Below are positions 52,524 through 61,175 of a DNA stretch of 64,000 nt, one piece after another. This DNA comes from JAQUBU01 sp036677685. Its GTDB lineage: Bacteria; Bacillota; Syntrophomonadia; Syntrophomonadales; Syntrophomonadaceae. The DNA lies in contig JAVBWA010000005.1 of the NCBI GenBank assembly GCA_036677685.1, forward strand, positions 1 to 64,000. The letters are read 5' to 3'. The notes beneath the pieces were generated by a model, which ran no database searches, was not told the origin of the DNA, and worked only from the letters and a program-made list of their open reading frames with translations. Position 1 is the first letter of the stretch. Every line of letters begins with the position of its first letter. A program made the position numbers and the translations under genes.

Positions 52524-53390
52524 TTGTTTAAATTCTTGCGCAATAAATACTTCTGGTTGCTGTCTTTACTTATCGTTGTTTCATTTTTGACAATTAACCT
52601 GACTACCAATGACCGGGAGAATATTACTGGAATAGAGAAGATAATCAGGAATATGTATACCCCGCTGCAAAGCGGGGTTAGCGAGTTTCGGCTGAATCTG
52701 AACGAATTTACTACGGTATTCAATAATAAAAAGAGCTTGAATAATAGGATTAAAAGTCTGGAAGCGGAAAATCACCGCATTAGTTTGGAAAATCAGGTAC
52801 TACGGGAGAATGAGGCTGAACTTAAGCGGCTTCGGAATATACTGGCCTTTAAGGAATCAAGTCTGGCTACCTATGATTTGCTGCCGGCTCGGGTAGTAAG
52901 CCGCAGCCCCAATAACTGGTATCAGACTTTAATTATCGACAAAGGGTCCCGGGCGGGCATTAAAAAAGGCATGACCGTGATTACGCCCAAAGGGTTAGTC
53001 GGCAGTGTAGGAAGTGTTGGGGGCAATTCGGCTCATATCAACCTTATAACCGACCGCGAAGTTGCGGTGGGAGCCATACTTCAGGAGAACCGGGAGACCA
53101 GTGGGATTGTTGAGGGCTGTGGAGACCGGACATTCTTAAGGATGATAAATGTTCCCTATTACTCCAAGGTTGAGAAAAATAACCGCGTAGTTACTTCGGG
53201 GTTATCCCTGACTTTCCCCAAAGGTATTTTTATCGGCACTGTCAGTGAAGTCACCCGCGAACGGGGTGGGTTGCAATTATCGGCAAGTGTCGAACCCGCG
53301 GTAGACTTCGATAAACTCGAAGAAGTGCTTATTATAACCGATTATCATCCAGTTACTGAAAGTGAAAGCCAGGAAGAAACGGGAGAGTAG
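52524..53390 (+). CDS. Cell shape protein MreC
   Basis: A 288-residue protein: one N-terminal membrane helix (about residues 9-27), a coiled coil (about 60-105, NNRIKSLEAENHRISLENQVLRE) and the external beta domain with VVSRSPNNWYQTLIIDKGSRAGIKKGM and LITDREVAVGA. It links MreB with wall enzymes. It starts at TTG behind AATAGGTG. It ends 4 bases before the likely mreD start. Confidence 0.95.
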   Translation: MFKFLRNKYFWLLSLLIVVSFLTINLTTNDRENITGIEKIIRNMYTPLQSGVSEFRLNLNEFTTVFNNKKSLNNRIKSLEAENHRISLENQVLRENEAELKRLRNILAFKESSLATYDLLPARVVSRSPNNWYQTLIIDKGSRAGIKKGMTVITPKGLVGSVGSVGGNSAHINLITDREVAVGAILQENRETSGIVEGCGDRTFLRMINVPYYSKVEKNNRVVTSGLSLTFPKGIFIGTVSEVTRERGGLQLSASVEPAVDFDKLEEVLIITDYHPVTESESQEETGE

Positions 53391-53394
53391 AAAA

Positions 53395-53901
53395 TTGCGT
53401 TATTTAATGCTGGCTGTATTGCCAGTTCTGTCAATATTTCTCCAATCGACATTATTCAGTTCCTATAGTATAAAAGGAAATATACCGGATGTGGTGCTGA
53501 TATTTGTCGTCTTTTTCGCCCTCCTCAACAATGCCAACCAAAGTGCAGGGTATGGTTTCTTATGCGGTCTGCTGGAAGACCTGTATATGGGAAGGTTTAT
53601 AGGTATAAATGCCATTTCCAAAGCATTAACCGCTTATACTATTGGGCGTCTGCAGGGCAATGTTTTTAAGGAGAACATAATGGTAGGGGTTATTGCGGTC
53701 GTGATAGGTACCGTAATTAATTCCCTGCTTTTATTGGTTTTAAGCTGGTCGGTAAGTGATATCTATAATGTTGATCTGGGCCTTTTCATCAGCATTATTT
53801 TGCAATGCGTATATAATGTGATTATCGCGGTACCGGCTTATGTTTGGTACTATAACTCATCACACCATGGGTGGCTTAGAAAAACAGGAGATAATCGATG
53901 A
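53395..53901 (+). CDS. Cell shape protein MreD
   Basis: A 168-residue protein with about five membrane helices and the family pattern SIKGNIPDVVLIFVVFFALL. It starts at TTG (53395) behind GGGAGAG; the open frame further upstream overlaps mreC. It overlaps the PBP2 gene by 4 bases (ATGA). Confidence 0.9.
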   Translation: MRYLMLAVLPVLSIFLQSTLFSSYSIKGNIPDVVLIFVVFFALLNNANQSAGYGFLCGLLEDLYMGRFIGINAISKALTAYTIGRLQGNVFKENIMVGVIAVVIGTVINSLLLLVLSWSVSDIYNVDLGLFISIILQCVYNVIIAVPAYVWYYNSSHHGWLRKTGDNR

Positions 53902-55979
53902 AAAACAATAATTTTAAAATTAATCTCAAAATCTATGCCTACATGGTAGTGTTTTTGCTGGGAGTATTATGCATACGACTGGCCATTGTACAGCTTTTCA
54001 ATAATGATATATACCAGACCCAGGCCAAAGAGAACCGTATTCGCCTGGTCGCCATAAAGGCTCCGCGCGGCGAGATTTATACCAGCAATGGTGAGAAATT
54101 GGCCAGCAACAAACTGGTTTACACCGTGAGTTTAACATATATGGAAATTAGCGATTATGATCAGGTGAGCAAACGCCTGGTTGATATATTAGACGATTAC
54201 TATCCCGAAATCACTGCAGAATATATAAAGCAAAAAATTGAATTACAAAAAAGCCGCCTCTTTGAACCGGTAATAATAATGAGGGATATTCCCTGGGAAC
54301 TGGTGGTAAAACTGGAAGAGAATCGCCGGGAGCTTTTAGGCGTAACAGTTACAGTTGAACCGCTCCGTTTTTATCCTCAGGGATCTTTAGCCGGACATGT
54401 CCTGGGCTATATCCATTCCATTAATCCAGACGAACTATCTGGAACTGAAACACCCAAGTACAGTATTGCGAGTCTTATAGGCAAGTCGGGCGTGGAGAAG
54501 TATTATGAGCAGGAACTGCGCGGTAAAGATGGGGCGCGCCGGGTGGAAGTTGATTCCCGGGGACGCCCGGTCCGGGAATTGGTTACTCTGGAGCCCGAAT
54601 CCGGAAACGATCTGTATCTGACTTTAGACTTGAACCTCCAGAAGGTAATGGAAAACAGCATGGAAACCACGCTGAAAAACCTGCAGTCCAAATATCCCAA
54701 AGCCCGAGTCGGTTCAGCGGTGGTGCTTAATGTCAAGACCGGAGAAATTTTGGCGATGTGCAGCAGCCCGTCCATGTTCCCCGATGATTGGAAGGGGAAT
54801 TTGAGTTCAGCACGCTTGCCTTATTATATTCCGCAAGCCTATGATTATGATCCGCTCAATCCCGGTGCTCTAGTGAACAGAGCAATTCAGTCCACTTATC
54901 CGCCGGGTTCTACTTTTAAACCGGTTACCGGTATGGCCGCTTTAGAGAAGGGGATGATGGACCCCGAACAATCTGTAAACTGTGGCGGCGCCTATTGGAT
55001 AGCACCGTATATCAAATGCACCGGAGTGCATGGCAATGTGAACTTCAAATCAGCCATGGCGGTTTCCTGCAATACTTATTTTCAGGAGATGGGACGGCGG
55101 GCGACTAAAGATGAGATGATCCGGGTGGCAGGTGAAATGGGTTTGGGGAGCAAAACCGGAGTCGACCTGCCGGAAGAAAAAAGTGGACGTTTGCCAACCC
55201 TGGCCTGGAAAAAGGAATACTGGGGTAACATTACCGACCGAAAATACGAAGCCCTGCAGAAACAACTGGAAGAGCGTTATGCCCAGTTGCTGGAAGGCGC
55301 TGAAAGTGATGAAGAAAAAGAACGTCTAGAGAAAAAACTTAAAAATGAGAAGATCAGGTTGGAAGCCCAATATGAGATAGAGTATGATTTCCAAACCGCC
55401 TGGCAGGATTATGATACTTTTAATATGTCGATCGGCCAGGGTTATAATGATTATTCGGTCATGCAGCTGGCCAGTTATATCGCAACCGTAGCCAATGGCG
55501 GTAATCTTATGCGTCCTTATGTAGTGCAGAAAATAGTAAGCCACGATAATAAGCTGGTTAAGAAAAACCAAGCAGAGTTAGTCAGGAAGGTGGATATCAA
55601 GGACACAACCCTGGCGGTTACCCGCGAGGCAATGACCCAGGTTACCCAACCCGGAGGAACTGCTTATTTTCTCTTCAGCAACTTCCCGGCTAATATCAAA
55701 GTAGGAGCCAAGACTGGTACAGCAGAAACAGGCAGAAGCGGAGATGACAAGTTGCGCGAATTTCATGGCGTTTTTGTGGCTTTTGCGCCTTTTGACAACC
55801 CGGAAATAGCTTTTGCCGGAGTAGTTGAGTACGGCCAGCACGGCAGTGAATCAGCAGGCCTGGTTTGTAAAGCTGTATTTGAACAATATTTCGGCCTGGT
55901 CGATCATCTGGCCGATGAAAAGAACCAGCAAACTACTGACGAGGAAACACCCCATACCAATCCAATTACAAGTGAATAA
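53898..55979 (+). CDS. Penicillin-binding protein 2 (elongation transpeptidase)
   Basis: A 693-residue class B PBP: membrane helix (about residues 13-30), PBP dimer domain, and transpeptidase domain with STFK nucleophile motif, SCN and KTGTAE. An insertion of about 60 charged residues (YEALQKQLEERYAQLLEGAE and on) falls between the SxN and KTG motifs and looks like a coiled coil, which is unusual for PBP2. It acts with RodA, encoded further down, to build the side wall. Confidence 0.95.
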   Translation: MKNNNFKINLKIYAYMVVFLLGVLCIRLAIVQLFNNDIYQTQAKENRIRLVAIKAPRGEIYTSNGEKLASNKLVYTVSLTYMEISDYDQVSKRLVDILDDYYPEITAEYIKQKIELQKSRLFEPVIIMRDIPWELVVKLEENRRELLGVTVTVEPLRFYPQGSLAGHVLGYIHSINPDELSGTETPKYSIASLIGKSGVEKYYEQELRGKDGARRVEVDSRGRPVRELVTLEPESGNDLYLTLDLNLQKVMENSMETTLKNLQSKYPKARVGSAVVLNVKTGEILAMCSSPSMFPDDWKGNLSSARLPYYIPQAYDYDPLNPGALVNRAIQSTYPPGSTFKPVTGMAALEKGMMDPEQSVNCGGAYWIAPYIKCTGVHGNVNFKSAMAVSCNTYFQEMGRRATKDEMIRVAGEMGLGSKTGVDLPEEKSGRLPTLAWKKEYWGNITDRKYEALQKQLEERYAQLLEGAESDEEKERLEKKLKNEKIRLEAQYEIEYDFQTAWQDYDTFNMSIGQGYNDYSVMQLASYIATVANGGNLMRPYVVQKIVSHDNKLVKKNQAELVRKVDIKDTTLAVTREAMTQVTQPGGTAYFLFSNFPANIKVGAKTGTAETGRSGDDKLREFHGVFVAFAPFDNPEIAFAGVVEYGQHGSESAGLVCKAVFEQYFGLVDHLADEKNQQTTDEETPHTNPITSE

Positions 55980-56052
55980 TTTATTCCAACGACATTTTTT
56001 TCGAACCGGATGGCGAATTAGCGAATTATTTAATTAGGATTGAACGACCTGG

Positions 56053-56095
56053 ATAGAGGAATTTAGAGCAAAGTTCCTCTATTTTTTTGTTTTTC
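56053..56095 (+). terminator. Intrinsic terminator after the PBP2 gene
   Basis: AGAGGAA and TTCCTCT pair around TTAGAGCAAAG-type spacer, followed by ATTTTTTTGTTTTTC, separating mreBCD-mrdA from minCDE. Confidence 0.8.
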
Positions 56096-56173
56096 TAAGA
56101 AGGAAATAAATGTCAATTATAGAATAAGGAGGGAGTGGGGCCGAGAATCGAACTCTGAATAGGAGGTAATGCA

Positions 56174-56806
56174 GTGGCAGCAGTAGTTAAACGTAAAAAA
56201 GGAAAAATAAAAATAAATATGCAGTCCAACCTTTCTTTTGCGGAAATAAAAGACCAGCTAAGGGAACAGTTGAAATCAGTGGGCGATTTTTGGCTGGGAG
56301 GTGGAGTCAGCATAGAAACCGGACCCAAGGTTTTGACTAAGCAGCAACTTGGAGAAATACAAACTATATTATCCGGGCATGGTTTGCATTTACAGAATAC
56401 TGTTGACAACGAAAACGGCTCCAAGTTGGAAAACTTCGATAATGAGCCGTCTCCTTTTGAACACTTGCCTTATTATGAGGAAACTGCCTTGATCTGTAAA
56501 AGCCTGCGATCAGGTCAAAAAATAATTACGGAAGGGAATATAGTTATCCTTGGTGATGTTAATCCGGGGGCCGAGGTAGTTGCCGGAGGCAATATTCTGG
56601 TTATGGGCTCCATACGCGGTATGGTGCATGCCGGTGTTTTCGGGGACGAAAGTGCATTGGTTGCTGCTTATAGGCTCAGTCCAACCCAGTTGCGAATTGC
56701 CAGTCACATAACAAGGCCCCCCGACGGAGAATTAATTATAGTTGAATGCCCCGAATTGGCCAGAATCAGAGGAGGAAAGGTTTGTATAGAAAAACTAAAA
56801 ATATGA
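56174..56806 (+). CDS. Septum site-determining protein MinC
   Basis: A 210-residue protein with an N-terminal domain (residues 15-90) and a C-terminal right-handed beta-helix (about 115-208; GQKIITEGNIVILGDVNPGAEVVAGGNI and VMGSIRGMVHAG). It blocks FtsZ assembly away from mid-cell. It starts at GTG behind AGGAGGT. First gene of minCDE. Confidence 0.95.
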   Translation: MAAVVKRKKGKIKINMQSNLSFAEIKDQLREQLKSVGDFWLGGGVSIETGPKVLTKQQLGEIQTILSGHGLHLQNTVDNENGSKLENFDNEPSPFEHLPYYEETALICKSLRSGQKIITEGNIVILGDVNPGAEVVAGGNILVMGSIRGMVHAGVFGDESALVAAYRLSPTQLRIASHITRPPDGELIIVECPELARIRGGKVCIEKLKI

Positions 56807-56820
56807 TTGGAGGATTAAGA

Positions 56821-57621
56821 ATGAAGAGTAGGGTGTTGGTTGTTACTTCCGGGAAAGGAGGCGTGGGTAAGACCACAACAACTGCCAATTTAGGAACTGC
56901 TTTAGCGATGATGGGTAAAAAAGTAGTATTGCTGGATACTGATATCGGTCTTCGCAATCTGGATGTAGTAATGGGTCTGGAAAACCGAATAGTATTTGAC
57001 ATTGTAGATGTTGTAAACGCTAAATGCAAGTTGAAACAGGCCTTAATCAGAGACAAGCGTTTTGAAGGACTTGCCCTTCTTCCTGCGGCGCAAACCAAGG
57101 ACAAATCAGCGGTAACTCCGCATCAGATGAAAAGTTTGACCAATGAATTGCGCAGTGACTATGATTACATTCTGGTTGATTGCCCGGCGGGAATAGAGCA
57201 GGGTTTTCGGAATGCCATAGCTGGAGCAGATGATGCCATTGTGGTAGCTACCCCGGAAGTCTCTTCAGTAAGAGATGCTGATCGTATTGTGGGACTTTTG
57301 GAAGCTGCCGGCTTAAATAAAAGCCGCTTAATCATCAACCGCCTGCGCAGCAAAATGGTGAAACGTGGTGATATGATGAATATTGAAGATATTATCGATA
57401 TCTTATCGATTGATCTACTGGGTGTAGTGCCTGAAGATGAAGTTATCGTAATTTCAACCAACCGTGGGGAACCGGCCGTAATGGAAAATGCATCCCGGGC
57501 AGGAGCTGCCTACCGGCGTATTGCAAGAAGAATAACCGGAGAAGATGTGCCTATGTTTAATTTTGACGACTCTAACAATATACTGGACCGGTTTAAGAAA
57601 ATTCTTAAGCTGGCCAGATAG
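56821..57621 (+). CDS. Septum site-determining ATPase MinD
   Basis: A 266-residue ParA-type ATPase with the deviant Walker A KGGVGKTTTTANLG, DTDIGLRNLDVVMG and DCPAGIEQGFR, and a C-terminal amphipathic helix, ILDRFKKILKLAR, for membrane binding. The start ATG 56821 follows TTGGAGGA; the frame is open upstream inside minC. It carries MinC to the membrane and is released by MinE. Confidence 0.96.
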   Translation: MKSRVLVVTSGKGGVGKTTTTANLGTALAMMGKKVVLLDTDIGLRNLDVVMGLENRIVFDIVDVVNAKCKLKQALIRDKRFEGLALLPAAQTKDKSAVTPHQMKSLTNELRSDYDYILVDCPAGIEQGFRNAIAGADDAIVVATPEVSSVRDADRIVGLLEAAGLNKSRLIINRLRSKMVKRGDMMNIEDIIDILSIDLLGVVPEDEVIVISTNRGEPAVMENASRAGAAYRRIARRITGEDVPMFNFDDSNNILDRFKKILKLAR

Positions 57622-57635
57622 AGGGGGGAGAGGGT

Positions 57636-57908
57636 TTGTTAGATATTATAAGCCGTATATTTTTCCGGGATAATGCGGGAAGTCGAGAAGTTGCCCGGGA
57701 GCGTTTGCGCTTGGTGCTCATCCATGACCGGGCATCAGTATCTCCGAATTTCCTCAATGCCATGAAAGAAGAACTTATCAGGGTTATCCGTGAATATATG
57801 GATATTGATGAGGATTCGCTGGTGGTAAGCTTTGAAAACGAGGATGATTCAGTGGCATTGGTGGCCAACATCCCGATCCGGGGATTTCGACGTGCAGTCA
57901 ATGAATGA
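57636..57908 (+). CDS. Cell division topological specificity factor MinE
   Basis: A 90-residue protein with the typical MinE core, AREVARERLRLVLIHDRA, and a C-terminal beta-rich dimer part. It stimulates MinD ATPase and makes the Min proteins oscillate. It starts at TTG behind GGGGGAGAGGG. Presence of MinE in a spore-former, rather than DivIVA alone, is common in clostridia. Confidence 0.94.
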   Translation: MLDIISRIFFRDNAGSREVARERLRLVLIHDRASVSPNFLNAMKEELIRVIREYMDIDEDSLVVSFENEDDSVALVANIPIRGFRRAVNE

Positions 57909-57949
57909 AAACACTTAATTTAATAATGCTGGTATCTGGATGATATTGT

Positions 57950-58137
57950 GAAAGGCAAATATTTATCTGTAAAGGGTGTCAATAAAGCCATCATATTGTT
58001 AGGCCGAGCAAAAAGAGCGAAGAGCAAGGCTTTCAAGAAACCCGTGATTGAGGCGTACATGGGGTACGTCGATTGAACGGGGTTCTTGAATAACGCAGCT
58101 ATTCGCTTTTTTTGACGGTCTGGAAAGGCAAATATTT
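57950..58137. mobile_element. Palindromic repeat element, copy B, with flanking 15-bp direct repeats
   Basis: Bases 58001-58122 are copy A in reverse orientation: AGGCCGAGCAAAAAGAGCGA at one end and TTTTTGACGGTCTG at the other, with the same two arms. GAAAGGCAAATATTT occurs at 57950-57964 and 58123-58137, either side. It lies between minE and rodA. Confidence 0.7.
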
Positions 58138-58143
58138 GCCTTT
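58124..58143. promoter_or_regulatory. 20-bp perfect palindrome before the rodA promoter
   Basis: AAAGGCAAATATTTGCCTTT is its own reverse complement and lies 10 bases before the rodA -35. It may be an operator. Its left 14 bases are also the flanking direct repeat of the palindromic element. Confidence 0.45.
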
Positions 58144-58153
58144 ATTAGACATC

Positions 58154-58183
58154 TGGACACTGCTGTTTCAATGGCCGTATAAT
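58154..58183 (+). promoter_or_regulatory. rodA promoter
   Basis: TGGACA and TATAAT are 18 bases apart. Transcription would start about 14 bases before the TTG start codon region's ribosome site, GGGGAGG. Confidence 0.6.
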
Positions 58184-58203
58184 GAACGGGGAGGTATAAG
58201 AAG

Positions 58204-59340
58204 TTGGACATAAAAAGACTCAAGTTCATTGACCGGCCATTTCTTATGGTATTGTTTGTAATCATAGCCTTTGGGCTTGTCGTTTTAACCAGTGCAAGTT
58301 TTACGGTATCCAGTGATCCTTATTTTTATTTAAAGAAACAATCATTCTTTATAATATTAGGTCTGATCGCTGCGGTCATGGTTATGCGCTATGATTATAC
58401 CCAGCTCAAAAGATATAGTAAAGTATTATATGTGTTATCCATTCTTTTACTGATTCTGGTGAAATTTTGGGGCCAGGAGCTTAGAGGAACCACAGGCTGG
58501 ATCGGTATCGGACCATTGCCTCTGGTCCAACCGGCCGAATTTACCAAAGTATGTTTAATTCTGGCCTTTGCGGAATTTTTGAACCAGCGTAAAGGTATGT
58601 TGAATACTCTGGGTGAGATGATACCCTGTTTCATATATATGGGAATTCCCTTTATTCTCATATTGGCACAGCCTGATCTCGGTACTGCATTGGTTTACAT
58701 CGCTATAACAGTAGTGATGATGTTTACGGCTGGAGCTAATCCTGGAGTTCTTTTACGGGTAATTGCCGGATGCATTTTTTTGCTTTCCTTAATTCTGTTT
58801 TTACATTTTCAGTTTGGAATGTGGCTCCCTTTGGAAGATTATCAATTGAACCGGCTTACGGTGTTTTTAAATCCCTATGAAGATGGACAAGGCGGCCGCG
58901 GAGCCGGCTGGAACACGATTCAGTCGCTAATTGCCATAGGTTCGGGGGGATTAACCGGTAAAGGCTTGTTTAACGGTACTCAGGTGCAATTGAACTTCCT
59001 GCCTGAACATCATACCGATTTTATTTATGCGGTAATCGGAGAGGAACTCGGCTTTTTGGGAGCTACTTTCCTGATAATCTTATATGGCATACTTGTTATC
59101 AGAGCAATTTATATAAGCTTTAATGCCAAAGAACTTTATGGCAGCTTAATGGTTTTGGGAATTACCGCCATGTGGCTTTTCCACGTTTTTGAAAGTATAG
59201 GAATGTCCATAGGGTTGATGCCTATAACCGGCATTCCTCTGCCCTTCTTGAGCTACGGGGGAAGCTCCATGATAACCAATCTTATTGCAGTAGGGCTAAT
59301 CCTAAGTGTAAATATCAGGGGCAAGAAAATTGTTTTCTAA
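58204..59340 (+). CDS. Peptidoglycan polymerase RodA (SEDS family)
   Basis: A 378-residue membrane protein with about ten helices and SEDS motifs WIGIGPLPLVQPAEFTKV, AQPDLGTAL, FLPEHHTDFIYAVIGEELGF and GIPLPFLSYGGSS. Its neighbours make RodA more likely than FtsW. It polymerises lipid II together with PBP2. It starts at TTG behind GGGGAGG. Confidence 0.93.
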   Translation: MDIKRLKFIDRPFLMVLFVIIAFGLVVLTSASFTVSSDPYFYLKKQSFFIILGLIAAVMVMRYDYTQLKRYSKVLYVLSILLLILVKFWGQELRGTTGWIGIGPLPLVQPAEFTKVCLILAFAEFLNQRKGMLNTLGEMIPCFIYMGIPFILILAQPDLGTALVYIAITVVMMFTAGANPGVLLRVIAGCIFLLSLILFLHFQFGMWLPLEDYQLNRLTVFLNPYEDGQGGRGAGWNTIQSLIAIGSGGLTGKGLFNGTQVQLNFLPEHHTDFIYAVIGEELGFLGATFLIILYGILVIRAIYISFNAKELYGSLMVLGITAMWLFHVFESIGMSIGLMPITGIPLPFLSYGGSSMITNLIAVGLILSVNIRGKKIVF

Positions 59341-59497
59341 ATTTCTGAAACTGAGGCACAAACATGCCATTGATATAAGGAATACCACTTGATCTAAACT
59401 GAACCATAATGGCTTTAGTGATATCTTACTAAAGAAAAATATATTATATGCAGGATTTTTGCGTATTATGTTGAATAGAGACTAACAGAAGCTAAAG

Positions 59498-59614
59498 TAA
59501 TACTTGCTCACCGAGTTTTGGACTCTACGGCTTTGTGCTATGAGTCTTTGACCGATAGGGTATGAAGGGAAACCTTTGTGCCTCCCATCTGGAAAGGAGG
59601 GCTGATAGAGCGAA
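59498..59614 (+). promoter_or_regulatory. Candidate Moco/Tuco (molybdenum/tungsten cofactor) riboswitch
   Basis: In the 371-base gap before tupBCA, TTGCTC and GAGCGA can close a multi-stem fold. Inside are ACCGAG, GACTC/GAGTC, AAGG-GAAA-CCTT and a CCTCC/GGAGG stem with GGAAAGG, which resemble the conserved blocks of the Moco RNA motif (CTCCGAG, GAAGGGAACC, GCCTCCCAAGGGAAAGG). A terminator with a T-run follows. The downstream tungstate transporter fits that class. Assignment is by eye, so a covariance search should decide. Confidence 0.6.
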
Positions 59615-59627
59615 CTGATAATGTCGT

Positions 59628-59660
59628 GCTGAACCGTTTTGCAGTGTTCGGTTTTTTTTT
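59628..59660 (+). terminator. Riboswitch-linked terminator
   Basis: GCTGAAC and GTTCGGT pair with two G-U pairs around an 11-base loop, followed directly by a run of about nine T. It stands between the candidate riboswitch and tupB and would be the expression platform. Confidence 0.7.
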
Positions 59661-59711
59661 GCCAATTTCAGTTCGAAAAACTTTGCAGGTTGTTTCTAAA
59701 GGAGTAAATCA

Positions 59712-60386
59712 ATGGAATCTATTAATGCCATATTGATGCAAAAAGCAGAAATACTCGAAATAGTAAAAATGTCGCTGACGGTGTCCGGCTCTGCAACTAT
59801 TATTAGTGCATTTATCGGTATTCCCCTGGGAGCCTGGATTGGGCTGTCCGATTTCCCGGGGCGAAGACTGCTGTTAAGAGTAATTTATACTCTAATGGCT
59901 TTACCACCAGTATTGGCTGGTCTTCTGGTTTATCTGTTGCTTTCCCGCAGCGGCCCTCTAGGGGTATGGGAATTGCTGTTTACTCCAACGGCTATGATAT
60001 TAGCCCAGTGTCTGCTGGTTACGCCCATCATAGCCGGTCTGGTTGCGGCAGCTATTGCCGGCAAGGAGGGAATCATTTTTGACCACGCTCTAAGCCTGGG
60101 CGCCAATCGTATGCAAGCCATGTGGACGATTATAAGGGAAACGCGCAGCAGTATAATCGCCGCAGTTTTGACCGGATTTGGACGGGCCTTTGCAGAGGTG
60201 GGCGCAGTTATGCTGGTGGGTGGTAACATCCGTCATATGACCAGGGTTTTGACTACATCGATTGTTTTGGAAACGCGGCAGGGCAATTTTGAAATGGGTG
60301 TTGCCTTGGGAATTATTCTGCTCATTATTTCCTTTACAGTTAGTTCAATAGTCCTTAGCAATGCTGATGAGTTTAAACTCACATAA
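59712..60386 (+). CDS. Tungstate ABC transporter permease TupB
   Basis: A 224-residue permease with about five helices and an EAA loop, HALSLGANRMQAMWTIIRE. Similar to TupB of tungstate transporters rather than ModB or CysT; the assignment rests on the TupA-type binding protein in the same operon. An AAAGGAG site precedes the ATG. Followed by tupC after 13 bases. Confidence 0.88.
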   Translation: MESINAILMQKAEILEIVKMSLTVSGSATIISAFIGIPLGAWIGLSDFPGRRLLLRVIYTLMALPPVLAGLLVYLLLSRSGPLGVWELLFTPTAMILAQCLLVTPIIAGLVAAAIAGKEGIIFDHALSLGANRMQAMWTIIRETRSSIIAAVLTGFGRAFAEVGAVMLVGGNIRHMTRVLTTSIVLETRQGNFEMGVALGIILLIISFTVSSIVLSNADEFKLT

Positions 60387-60399
60387 TGAGGTAGTTGTT

Positions 60400-61131
60400 A
60401 TGAATTTATTTGAAATTGATGGGGTTACCAAAAAATATGGTTCGCGAACCGTGCTTGATGTTTCCGAACTTAAACTGCAAAAGGATAGGATTTATGCCAT
60501 AATGGGGCCCAACGGCTCGGGAAAAACGACATTCATGCGTTTGTTGAATCTGCTCGATACTCCGGATAGCGGGCATATTAAATTCATGGGCGAGGATATC
60601 AATGATTCGGTCAGCAAGCGTTTGGATATTTCCCGTAGAATGTGCATGGTTTTCCAAAGGCCATTTATGTTCCGCAGCAGTGTTTTTAACAATGTAGCCT
60701 ACGGCTTAAAACTGCGCAAAGAGAGCAAGGCTGAATGTGAAAAGAAGGTTAAGGAAGTCCTGGAATTCGTAGGTATGAGTCCGTTCACAAATCAACTAGC
60801 TACCCGGCTTTCCGGCGGCGAAATGCAAAGAGTGGCTTTGGCCCGGGCCCTGGTTTTGCGGCCGCAGTTGCTTCTGCTGGATGAACCGACCGCTAATCTG
60901 GACCCCAACAGTGTAAAGCATATTGAAAAAATTATTCTCAACTGGCACCATCAGTACAGCACCAGTGTAATCGTAGTCACCCATAACCTATTTCAAGCCA
61001 AACGGCTGGCTGATGAAAGCATTCTATTAATTGATGGCAGAGTAGTTGAGAAAGGAAAAACTACGGAATTCTTTAATAGCCCACAGACGGTGGAAAGCAA
61101 GCAGTTTCTAGATGGAACTATGGTTTATTAG
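60400..61131 (+). CDS. Tungstate ABC transporter ATPase TupC
   Basis: A 243-residue ATPase with Walker A GPNGSGKTTFMR, signature LSGGEMQRVALARAL, Walker B LLLLDEPTANLDP and H-loop VVTHNLFQAKR. The ATG at 60400 is preferred, with TGAGGTAG upstream; the open frame before it overlaps tupB. It drives import through TupB. Confidence 0.9.
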   Translation: MNLFEIDGVTKKYGSRTVLDVSELKLQKDRIYAIMGPNGSGKTTFMRLLNLLDTPDSGHIKFMGEDINDSVSKRLDISRRMCMVFQRPFMFRSSVFNNVAYGLKLRKESKAECEKKVKEVLEFVGMSPFTNQLATRLSGGEMQRVALARALVLRPQLLLLDEPTANLDPNSVKHIEKIILNWHHQYSTSVIVVTHNLFQAKRLADESILLIDGRVVEKGKTTEFFNSPQTVESKQFLDGTMVY

Positions 61132-61175
61132 AGAGATAAGCGAGGAAGATAAAAAGATTGGAGAGGAGAGTTAAT

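Noticed and set aside
58001..58122. Palindromic element as a simple terminator of minCDE
   Set aside because: Its length, imperfect arms, lack of a T-run at the stem end and dispersed copies fit a repeat element better.
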